A stretch of DNA of 64,000 bases from Saccharum officinarum. Taxonomy: Eukaryota > Streptophyta > Magnoliopsida > Poales > Poaceae. Under the pieces are notes generated by a model that searched no databases, was not told the origin of the DNA, and was given only the letters and a program-made list of their open reading frames with translations. The DNA lies in assembly GCA_020631735.1 (NCBI GenBank), contig CM036225.1, forward strand, positions 66,700,662 through 66,764,661, written 5' to 3'. The position numbers and the translations under genes were made by a program. Positions 44,281 to 53,689 of this stretch are shown here, in pieces (within the stretch, counting starts at the first letter, position 1; each line of letters opens with the position of its first letter).

Positions 44281-47200
44281 GGTTGTTCGAATATGCTAAT
44301 CATAAAGTTAAGGTGTCTATGCGTGCATATGTGTGAGCATTTCCCCATTTGACTCATTAAAAGCAATATATGTCTCCTTAGTACTAGTATGTTTTGCGAG
44401 CGCGCTATGCTTAGCTAACACCGATCATCATCAATTCATCATCATTATAGACATTGGTCTTTTTTTTAGAATTACAGAACAATCTTGTTTCGTGCGGCTT
44501 TAACAGGGATCGGGCCATCTGGGACCTCGGCCCAGAAACAAAAACGCATAACTTCATCGTTCATCTAACTACTGGGCCTCTTCCAGAAACGCCAATGACT
44601 TTTTTTTGACAAATGGGCAAGATATATTATTAACAGCAAAACGATGTAACTAGGGTACATAAGTTTAACGATACAGATTGCAGGGCCTCAGACAGAGGGC
44701 ACCTATTTGCATGATTTCCATTTGTACATGATATGGTAAAGATACCTGGTCCTTCAATAGGATGCCTGAAAGCTTGGCCCGCTAAAGAGTGAGCCGTGGT
44801 ATTTAGATTTCTTGCAATCTTGAGAACTTGAATTTGTTTATTGGACACCTCATTAAGGAAGCTTTGAGTGAAAGGCTTGATTTCCCAGTGTGGAGGATTG
44901 TCTAGGTTAACCCCATTGAAGAAATTCACTAAAGCTTGATTGTCCGTTAGGAAGGAGACCTGATTCATATTTAGCAACCTGATGATGGTGGCAGCCGTCG
45001 CCATTGCCGCTGCCTTAGCCATGAGCACAGAGGTGCTCCTGTTCATCTACGTTTTAATAAAGAATTTATGGTGGCGAGCTGAATGTAGGATGAAAATTCC
45101 TATTCCAGCTTTCCTTGACTGTTGATCCCCTATGTCCGGAGTCAAGGATGCATCTGTGTAACATTTAGCTCCCAAGAGCATAATAGGAAGCCTACAAGTG
45201 GTGACGTCAGTCGAAATTCTTCATGCCCCTGCATGCCTTCAGCGCATCGTCCCTGCTGGCAAAATGTGAATTTTGTACCTGCAGAAGTAACTCGTTACCT
45301 TCACTTGGATCAGCTGCTGCTATACCAGTGTCTTCACATAACTTGTTATAGGAGGAAGCAATTTCTATATCTGCATGTACCGCATGATGAACCTCCAAGA
45401 TAGTCCATTTTTTTTTCCTATTGAAGCGGATGTCGTTTCTGGCTTTCCATATGTACCACAAGGTAGTCCAGATCCTATGGAGATCAGCATCAGCTGTGAT
45501 TTTTGTGATCAATGCCGCCAGGGCTTCCTGTACACCATCCTGCTCAAAGGGTAACATTGATGATCTCAAGGGGGGTCTGGCTGAGAACCAGACAACCCTA
45601 GCAAAAGGGCAGTGAAAAAACAGTTGTGAATTATTTTCAATCATACTGCAGGTACCACAATTTTTATTTATCTTGGACGATAAACTTCCAGCTCTTGCAC
45701 CTGTTGCTATAGCTCTCCTAATTAACCTCCAGGCAAAAGTTTTTATGTTAGGTGGAATTAATTTGTGTTTCCATACCCTCCGTAAAATTTCCATTGCCTC
45801 ACTTGTGATACTTCTTGCTCCATTTATAGGAAGTTGGACCTGCAAATCTTTATTTAGAAATCTGATGGCTTCTTTGGTAGAGTAGCTTCCTTTGGATGAG
45901 GGCCTCCATTTCACTGCATCATTACAATCAGAGGGAACGGCAAGGGTATTTTGAATAGAGGCGGCTGCATCAGAGTCAAAAACCTGATTGATAAAATCAA
46001 CATTCCAATTCACAAAGCCTGGTTTCCATAAGTCAGAGATCTTCTGTGGTAAATTCTGGCAGTTACTGGAAGGTTAAGGTGATTGTGAATTTCTTTCCAG
46101 ATAGTACACCAAGGAGTAGACCAGATGCTAGAATTTCCTTTTTGGATTTGAATGATGCAGTTATTAACAAGGATATCCTTAACTTGCATGATAAAAGACC
46201 AAAAGGCAGATTTTATGGAGTTATTGCCTGCCGACAAGAAGCTTGTGTTTGGAAAATATTTGGCTTTGAGAATAGTAGTGAGAAAAGCATTCTTACCTGT
46301 TGCAACGTTCCAAGCAGCGTATAGGATGAGACTGCGATTAACTGTGACTAGATCTCTCACTCCCAGTCCACCTTCTTTTTTTGCCCTGCAAATGTCCTTC
46401 CATGATCTGACGTGGAAAGAGGAGGTGACATTGTCTTCTTGGACACCCGCTCACCAAAATTTCTGAATAATAGTAGTAATTCTAGAAATGAAATCTTTGG
46501 AGAACATAATGGTGGACATATAATAGATAGGAATTAAAGATAGAACAAAATTAATATATGTCAAACGACCAGCATGGTTGAGCTTGTCTGCTTTGAGAGT
46601 GGTTAACTTAGCTCTAAATTTGTTTAAAATAAATTCATAAGCTTTTGTTCTGTCATTATGGTTAAAAATCAGAGGGTGACCAAGATAAATCATATTAGGC
46701 ATAAGATCAGAGACAGGAAAAATACTCTTAACCTCCATTTTGCTTTGAGTATCAACATTCCTGCTGAACATGATCGAGGATTTAGTCAAGTTCGGAGTTT
46801 GACCAGAAGCGGTGCAGAAAGCCTGAAGGATATTCCTAATTTTGCTAGCTTCATCATAGGTCGCTTGACCACAGATAATTAGATCATCAACAAACAATAA
46901 AGAATTAATACGCGGGCAATCCAGACCAAGAGTGATGCCACTAATATTATGAGCATTAGAATGATGTTGCAAACTAATGGATAACTCATTGACAACTATA
47001 ATAAAAAGATAGGGAGAGAGAGGGCAACCTTGTCTTACCCCACGCTGAGGATGAAAGGAAGGAGTTGGTTCACCATTGATAATGACAGACATTGTAGTAG
47101 TTGAAATGCAGCTGTAAATTAAGTCGATGAAGTGGTCTTTGAAGCCTTGTCTTCTCAGAGCACCAACAATGAAGTCCCATTCAATTCTATCGAATGCTTT

Positions 47201-48721
47201 GGCAAGATCAAGTTTAAGAAAAAAAGCCTTTTGTTTCCAATTTTTCAAATTAAAGCTGTGAATAATTTTTTAAGCAATGATGATATTAGAAGCAATATGT
47301 CTTCCTTGAATAAAAGCTGCTTGTGAGGGATGAATGATGTGAGGCAGATGATATTTAATTCTTTCAGCAAGAGTTTTGACAATGATTTTATAAGCAACAT
47401 TACAAAGATTGATAGGTCTATAATCTTTAGGAGAGTTAGGAGCATTGATTTTCAGAATGAGAGTAATATGAGTTTTATTAATCTCTGAAGGTAAAGAGGT
47501 TGACTGATAAAAGGAAACAACTAAATCAAGTACATCCTTACCAATCCATTCCCAGGACGACTTAAAGAATGCTGCATTCAAACCATCAGGTCCTGGGGCT
47601 GCATTGCTTCTCATGTTTTTAATAATGGCATGAATCTCCTACATTTTTGGTATTGAATTTGTGAAAAGATCCTCCTCTGGAGCATGATTTTTATTTATTT
47701 TAATATTCCAAGGCTGCACATTGTCATAGTTCCTGCAGTTTGCCTGAGATGTGAATATATCAATGAAATAGTTGTTAGCTGCCTGAGCGAGCTGGTCCTT
47801 AGTGGTTGCATAGGAGCCATCAGGATTGCAAAAATGGGTTAAGGTATTCTTTCTAGACCTTTTGATAATGGCTTGGTGGAAGAAACTAGTATTCCTGTCC
47901 CCAGCAACAGACCAGTTCTTTTTGTATCTCTGCTTGTGGTAAGCTTCTTCTTTGGCAATTAACATTTCATGTTGGTGGATGAGGAGCTTTTGGACACTGG
48001 GATTTTGCTAGTGGGGTGGACGCATTTGGAATTGGAGGATTTGGTCTTCAATGGCCTTAAGCTGATCTGAGTTTTTGGGTTTAGATTTGCGCCACCTGGT
48101 TAGATCTTTGGCTAAGAAAAAAGTCTTGAGGTGAAAAGGGCGGTTGCATGATTTTTGCCAGCTCTGATTGGCAATGTTCTCATAATCATCCTTCAGAAGC
48201 CACCAGTTCTTGAACTTAAATGGTTTTGAAATTTTCTTCCTGCAAGAATTTAGAACAGCAAGAATCGGAGCATAGTCGCTCTTCACCACCGGCAAATGGT
48301 AGACCATGGTGGTGGGAAAAGTTGTACACCATTCTGTATTTCCTAGACAACGGTCTAGACGTTCATATGTGGGATTAGAACTGAAACGCTTGTTAGTCCA
48401 AGTGTATGCTGGCCCATTGTATCCCAAATCAAATAAACCACAATTCTTAATCATGCAACAGAAATCAGCAATACGTTTGGCATGAGCTGGTTTAAATGTT
48501 ATTGAGGTCTCCATGCTTAACATTGGCATTCTAGGATATGTTTCAACAAAATGTTGCACATCAAATCAGATTGTGGCAGTGCTATGGTGGTGGGGGTCCC
48601 CATACATGCAAACTAAACCAAACTTAATCATAGATTGATTATGAATGCAGACAGCAAAGATGAAGTTGTGACTGGATGAAACTATATTAATATCAATATC
48701 GTGCTTCAAGAGCAGCCAAAG

Positions 48722-48740
48722 CCCCCCCCCCCCCCCCCCC
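48722..48740. repeat. Homopolymer of 19 C
   Basis: An uninterrupted run of 19 cytosines inside the LINE-3 endonuclease region, reading as poly-Gly on the minus strand. It is prone to slippage and to sequencing length error. Confidence 0.95.
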
Positions 48741-48848
48741 AACAGGCCTTGTGAAGGAACAACATGAGCATGATCAACTTGAAAACAATTTATTAGAGCA
48801 GTGTTTGTGATTTTGGAATTTATAGTTTCTGAAAGAAAAATTACCTGT

Positions 48849-49030
48849 GCATTAGTCAGGGGCGAAGCTGCACTTTAATTAGGGGGTGCAAATGCACCCC
48901 CAAATTTTGAAAAATCAGTTATAATGACTAAAATCTCACCATGTATGCATCCCCCACAACACAAATCTATGCACCCACAAGGCAAGTGCACCCCCCTTCG
49001 ATCTCCTCTAGCTTCACCACTGGCATTAGT
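48849..49030. mobile_element. hAT-type MITE in LINE-3 (8-bp TSD)
   Basis: Element 48857-49022 (166 bp) flanked by gcattagt at 48849-48856 and 49023-49030. Inverted ends CAGGGGCGAAGCT and CAGTGGTGAAGCT (right end read in reverse). The inside has paired gggggtgcaaatgcaccccc text. It interrupts the endonuclease frame of LINE-3 between LGHLITS and TNAQVIFLSET. Confidence 0.9.
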
Positions 49031-49129
49031 AGATGTTATGAGGTGGCCAAGGTGCAGCATTTTGGAACTGCCGAGGTTGCCACCAGAGCCCTGACAGTTC
49101 CATGCCAGGAAGCTCATAACATCTGCCTG

Positions 49130-50150
49130 GTGCCACAGGTTGATCCCTACTTCAGCAACATGATCCCCGCCGCCTTCACTCTCCACAGGTATGGCCAATG
49201 CCCGCACGACTCTCGCCGCAGCCAAATCCAAGCCCCAGCGGAGCCGGGAGCTCACTCGCCTCCTGCCAGACTTAGGAGTAAGACGCAGCCAAATCCGTGC
49301 AGGATTAGCAGCAGCTGGAAGAGGAGGAGAAGATGTGGCGACGGTGTTGAACCAGCGTTCTCGGTCAGTGAGGACTGCCCGCCCGCCCGAGGCCGTCCGC
49401 GTGTGCAGCAGCTGCAGCAGCAACCACCACAGCAGCGCAATGACGCGGACACGCTGGGCTGGGTAAGTTGAAAAGCTGGCCGTCGTTTGCAAGCAGGCAC
49501 CCGTCTCCCTGGCCCGCGACCCGCGTGCCGTGACTCAGGCCGAAGGGAAGAGGCAGCACCTGGTTACCTGGCACTGCACGGCAGCTCGGAGAAGCGAGGA
49601 AAAGGACAGCGGCGGACCGGGATACTGGAGGAGTGCGGCGGCTGCTGGAGCACTTCTGTTGTTGCACGGACGAGCAAGCCCAGCTGCTCCAGGTCCACTA
49701 GCAAGACCACAACGGCGACCAGCAACACCAAGAGCCTCTCCAGCAGGCACACTGCGCTTGAATTTGCTGGTGAGGATGGAGGGAGACGATGGATTCAAGG
49801 AGAATTTGGTGAAGAGAGAATAAGGGGATGCTCCTGTAGACTGTATGCAAATCCAATCGATTTGAGGCCAGGAGACAAACCCATACAAATCCAATGGGAT
49901 GGATCAATAGATCAGACGAACAACCACGGATTTGGAAACAAATTGGGGATGGATTTGGACGCAGAGAGAAGATCAGAAGGGGAAGGAAGGAGAGCTACAG
50001 TAGTAGCTAAGAAGCCGGCATCCGCCCAAAGACCTCCATCCGATCAGGGCGTGTTTAAAACAACACACAAACAAGCTCGCAATCGGCTTGCACCTTGGTT
50101 TCAGAAATTCAGATATTAGGGAGTAAGGGACGAATGCAATGCCGACACGA
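49130..50150. other. GC-rich segment between LINE-3 ORF2 and topoisomerase part
   Basis: About 1 kb of GC-rich DNA with CAG-rich text (49400-49440). It sits where the LINE-3 5' UTR or ORF1 would be, inside the chimeric unit. No ORF1, knuckle or known domain is recognised on either strand. Long frames on both strands here are GC effects. Confidence 0.5.
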
Positions 50151-50544
50151 TTGAGGTCAGATTAGTGCAGATTTAAAAGGTCATCACCCTTGTACTGAAA
50201 TAGTTCCAGACACTTAAATCCATAATCAACGTGATGTTATAGACTACAGATATCAACAGCACTAGTAAATCTTAAACACGGAAAACAAGTTCTTAGAATT
50301 TTCCCCAATCCATTGGGTCACATGACATGAGGAACTCCTCCTTTAAGCTATGCTTCTGCTCATCTTTCTTTTTAAGCCACGCTTCGGCTTCGGCTTCGGC
50401 TTCGGCTTGTCCTGTCTCTCTGGCGCACTCCAGGGGGGTATTAGCCTTGATAAGAGACATTCACGAACTGCAATAGTAAGAAGTGAACATCAGCTGGTAC
50501 AACTGCCCAATTGAACAAGATTAAAGGCTACCATAATAAAAACA
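50151..50544 (-). other. Possible intron plus last exon and 3' UTR-like text
   Basis: On the minus strand the topoisomerase frame ends at a gtatgtgatg donor-like site near 50550. An acceptor-like ttactattgcag follows near 50475, then an open stretch with a tccgaagcc-type hexamer repeat (four GCTTCG units, 50388-50408 on plus, giving Ala-Glu repeats) ending DPMDWGKF-stop near 50298. Beyond is AT-rich text resembling a 3' UTR. I do not recognise this exon. Confidence 0.35.
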
Positions 50545-50548
50545 TCAC

Positions 50549-51973
50549 ATACCCTGATCCAAAAAGAGATCAGAAAGCTTGAACGACTCCAAACCTCCAA
50601 GAGGACCAACCAAAGCCTCCTTGGTTGGAGGACTGAAGGTTGGGTTCTCCACGAGCATATTAATGAAGATCCATAGATGCCTCTTGCTGCTCTTCCGTGT
50701 TAGCCCCCCATCCTTTGTTGTCCAGGGAATTAGCAACAAATTCAGTAATATGCTTTAACACATAATCAACATGAGGTCCACCTGCAAAAGTCGCAGCTTT
50801 GTTCACAAAGCTGACCTGGTCAAACTCCCCTTCTGTTAGACTCACAACTAAGGATGAAAACGGTCGAAAACGGACTTACGATATAGAAAAACGAAAGCGA
50901 TCGGTTCGGGATATTTCTACATTTAGCAATTAAAGGGTACAAAAAATGATTGAAAATGGTTGTGAAACCAATTGAAACTGACAATTTTTCATGTTAAAAA
51001 ACGGTTCATAATATAGAAAACGAAAATGGTCAATTCGGAATATTTCTGTTCCGTTTTCATCCCTACTCACAACCACCTCCACCTGATCATCAAACTTCTC
51101 AATGATCCTTGGGATTCATTCTGTTGGCTTCCAGGTAGGGGACAACAGTGCAGCATCAAGATAAATATTGACATAGGTTGGGAAGCCCAGGAACCTTGGC
51201 AACCTCTTGCCATTAAACGAAACCTGCAGGGTCGTTGGTGCTAGAATACCCGCAATATCAACAACTCTTTTCCCCAAGAGGGCAATGGCTTCATCATCAA
51301 GATGAGTCATGTCGAACTTGGCAATGTCAGGTTTGAAGGTGAACTTGGTCCAATTTGCCCCATGCAAGGAAAATGTAACCTGGGGCTCGGACTTCTTCCC
51401 CATATTTTCAGAGAAAACCTGCTTGTACTTCCTCTCGCGGCGTCTGTCAGCGATCTCGACGACGAACTCCGTCGAGAATATGTTGGCCAGCTTGACGCCG
51501 TAGCTGCTCCTCCCGCTAGAGACCTCTTCCACGTTGGGGTCGCAGTTGCTGAGGTGGCCAAAGACCATCTCCGGCACGTAGACGCCCTCCTCCTGGCTAT
51601 GGACCTCAATCGGGATCCCGTCCCCGTCTCCGTCGTACAAGACGGAGATGCGGCACTGAGTAGAGTCGATCTCAACGATGAGGTGGTCCATGGTGGGGTC
51701 GTGCTGCTTGCTGTCGGCGGCGTAGACGAGGACCTCATCGAAGATCTTTTAGAGACCTGGTACGTAAGTGACCTCGCGGTGCTTCATCCAGGCGCCCTCG
51801 TAGACCCAGAGCTTCTGTGTACGCTTCTCGACCGAGCCGATGTAGACGTCTGGTTGCATGAGGATCTCCTCCCGCGGAGTCTTCTTGCCTCCGCTCAACA
51901 ATGGGCCGAGGATGTCGCCTCCGCTCGAGATTGAGCTGTCGCCGGAGGACCTCGATTGAGGCTCGGTCTCCAT
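50549..51973 (-). pseudogene. DNA topoisomerase II N-terminal (ATPase) fragment, intronless
   Basis: Topoisomerase II passes one duplex through a break in another using ATP. The minus-strand frame starts METEPQSRSSGDSSISS at 51973. It contains MQPDVYIGSVEKRTQKLWV, SYGVKLANIFSTEFVVEIAD, KYKQVFSENMGKKSEPQVT, WTKFTFKPDIAKF and KRVVDIAGIL of the GHKL ATPase. Past the Ds-like insertion come SLTEGEFDQVSFVNKAATF, GGPHVDYVLKHIT and HLWIFINMLVENPTF of the transducer domain. TOPRIM and cleavage domains are absent. Stops at about 51750 (VPGL-stop-KIF) and 51117 (TE-stop-IPRIIEKF), and shifts near 50665, inactivate it. About 1.4 kb run without an intron, suggesting origin from a spliced transcript. It forms the 5' part of the LINE-3 chimeric insertion. 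Confidence 0.85.
50841..51073. mobile_element. Ds-like (Ac family) hAT element in topoisomerase fragment
   Basis: Element 50849-51065 (217 bp) between perfect 8-bp repeats ctcacaac. Ends read TAAGGATGAAAACGG and, reversed, TAGGGATGAAAACGG, the terminal sequence typical of the maize Ac/Ds family. Non-coding, with repeated ttcggaatatttc and ggaatatt text. Removal restores the VEVVVSLTEG codons of topoisomerase II. The newest event in the nested unit. Confidence 0.93.
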
Positions 51974-52030
51974 TGCGGCGCTAGGGTTTGGTTGATGGAA
52001 CGCGGTGAATTGGGGATCTGGGCCAATGAC

Positions 52031-52487
52031 TTTTGGCTGCTGCCTCCAGTTGTTTTGTCCAGACCCTGAGCCAAAGGGCGCCGTAAGAGAGAAGCAACAT
52101 TTCTTCCTCTCAAGGGTTAGTTACTTCTATCTTGATAACCACATTACGTACATACTTATTTATTAGTTTGAGTATATTTATATACTTATTTTAACATACT
52201 TCAAATCTTACCGCATGAGATTTTTTAAATAGACCTATATTTCTAAATATATTATTAAAATATTATTATATTAGTATATAAAATAAGTATAATGATATAG
52301 TCAATGTACACTTGCATACAAGTTCATATACTCTCTCTATATAATTCATTGGACCATATACACCGTAAATATAGGGATATACACATGAGAGTAACTACAT
52401 ATAGGAAAGAGGAATTTTTCTGCATTGGTGGAACGGAAGCTGTTGGGAATGGCAGCCAATGCGCGAACGTCCATATATTATATATTA
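52031..52487. other. AT-rich spacer, no gene seen
   Basis: Begins with the right flank of the chimeric retro-insertion target and continues as AT-rich DNA. No coding similarity or repeat ends are identified. Confidence 0.5.
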
Positions 52488-52525
52488 CTAGAAAATATGC
52501 CTGTGCGTTACAACGGGAGGAAAAA
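52488..52525 (-). mobile_element. Helitron-like 3' terminus (minus strand)
   Basis: On the minus strand: a hairpin CCCGT..ACAGG-like, about 11 bases, then TTCTAG followed by T. This is the usual Helitron 3' end (stem-loop then CTRR, inserted at A/T). A close match lies at 61597-61630. The element body would extend to the right, possibly over the receptor-kinase fragment; its 5' end was not found. Confidence 0.5.
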
Positions 52526-53149
52526 ACTATCGAATTTTTAATGAAAAATTCCGATAGAATAGTACATATCTATTTATTTCTACTCTTTCTAGAAAACTTA
52601 ATAGCTATAATTTATTTGATGATCACTATGGCATCCGTAATATAAGGACGTGTTTGCTGTGGCTTTGTGCCAAGTGCAATGTGGTCAGAGTCGTTGTCGG
52701 AATCAAAGGACTACTAGCGGAACCAATTTTTGGGGCTCCAGCTCTGAGCACCAAAATGGCGTTGACTCTCTTTACGGGAGGGCAGAAGCGCTCTTCTGTG
52801 TGATCTCGTTTGTTGCAGCTTTGCCTGCTCTGGTGTCAGAGCCGGTTAATATTGGCAATTCCTACACCTAAAAAGACTGTAACGTCCGTGTTTGTGTCCA
52901 TTACGAATCATCATCCACTTGGATCTCACGAGTCCACGTCCTGCCCTATTCCGATACGAAGACCGGATCTATGTGTCCGTGTACGATACATAGTCCTCAG
53001 AGCGGATTTGTCCATGTTCATGGATAGAATCCATGTTTATCTAAATCAACATTTCTTCTATAATAATATAATAGTATAATAATATGGGGGCTTTGTCCAC
53101 AAATATATATATTTTTTAAAAAATCTCCTTTATGACCTTGCAAAATGAT

Positions 53150-53456
53150 AGGTCTACCGGCCACTTGTTCCTACGGCGTTCTCTGCTTCGGCAAGGTGCT
53201 GCTGGAGCTCGTGACCGGCAACTTCGGCATTAGCAGATGAAACAACGTAGCCTCGGAAGAATGGCTTTGGAACACGTTGAACCACATCGACAGCGGCGAC
53301 CGGACGAGCATCACCGACATCATGGACCCGCTACTCCTGGTGGACGAGGACCACCCTGGGGGAGGTCTGGGCGGTGACCATTGTTGACAAGATGTGCCTG
53401 AGCGCCAAGCCGTCGCGTCGCCTCTCGGCACGCCCTGGAGAGCCTGTTGCGCATGG
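53150..53456 (+). pseudogene. Receptor-like kinase fragment, left part
   Basis: Encodes TCSYGVLCFGKVLLELVTGNF and EEWLWNTLNHIDSGDRTSI, then MDPLLLVDEDH. After a shift it continues VWAVTIVDKMCLSAKPSRR and HALESLLRM. This is the C-terminal lobe of an LRR receptor-like kinase (the type related to Arabidopsis At2g16250), a plasma-membrane signalling protein. It lacks the extracellular part, the P-loop and the catalytic loop, and has a stop (ISR-stop). LINE-2 begins right after it on the opposite strand. Confidence 0.8.
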
Positions 53457-53689
53457 TTTTTTTAGGGAAAACAGGAGGGGATTAGATCCCCTACTGTGCT
53501 TTTATTTATTGACTATGTACAAGAGTGTTCTGAAAACAACAATCAAGAGACAAAGAAGCTAACAAAGAAAATGAGAAAAATTACACATATGCTTCTAGCC
53601 ATGAAACTAAAGCTGAGCGAAACACTTCTTTTGCCCGCAGAATAACCAGGGCAAACTCTGACCTAATCTTTACATCTCAGCACCGATGC

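Larger units (their letters stand above)
44630..49126 (-). pseudogene. LINE-3 ORF2: endonuclease, RT, zf-RVT, RNase H
   Basis: Starts near 49126 with MSFLAWNCQGSGGNLGSS (endonuclease; further LFDLGYNGPAYTWTNKR and ERLDRCLGN near 48400). The reverse transcriptase follows: NAAPGPDGLNAAFFKSSW, KDYRPINLCNVAYKI, LKLDLAKAFDRIEWDF, GVRQGCPLSPYLFIIV and LLFVDDLIICG near 46890, with Val where YADD/FADD is usual. Then zf-RVT (RRVWKHKLIPPNIKTFAWRL) near 45760. Near 44760-45030 an RNase H domain (AKAAAMATAATII, LTDNQALVNFF, RNLNTTAHSLAGQA). Stops and shifts break it (near 48000, 47640, 47272, 46450, 46010). It also holds a 19-C run and a MITE. Distinct LINE lineage from LINE-1/2, which lack RNase H. Confidence 0.88.
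44591..52030 (-). mobile_element. Chimeric retro-insertion: LINE-3 plus topoisomerase II 5' sequence
   Basis: A minus-strand unit 44600-52021 lies between matching repeats gccaatgac (44591-44599 and 52022-52030; the match extends four T's into the poly(T)). Its 3' end is an A run (T run on plus). Its 5' end is the leader and coding start of topoisomerase II, and the LINE endonuclease-RT-RNase H lies between. A single TSD pair around both parts indicates they entered together by target-primed reverse transcription, for instance by template switching from the LINE RNA to a topoisomerase transcript. Alternatively, an older LINE acquired this 5' sequence. Confidence 0.7.

Noticed and set aside
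49487..50119. 210-codon plus-strand frame
   Set aside because: No recognisable domain, low-complexity Arg/Ser/Gly content, several overlapping frames of similar length; lies inside the minus-strand chimeric unit.
51302..51934. 210-codon plus-strand frame opposite topoisomerase II
   Set aside because: Mirror of the GC-rich topoisomerase coding strand; the minus strand matches a known protein throughout.
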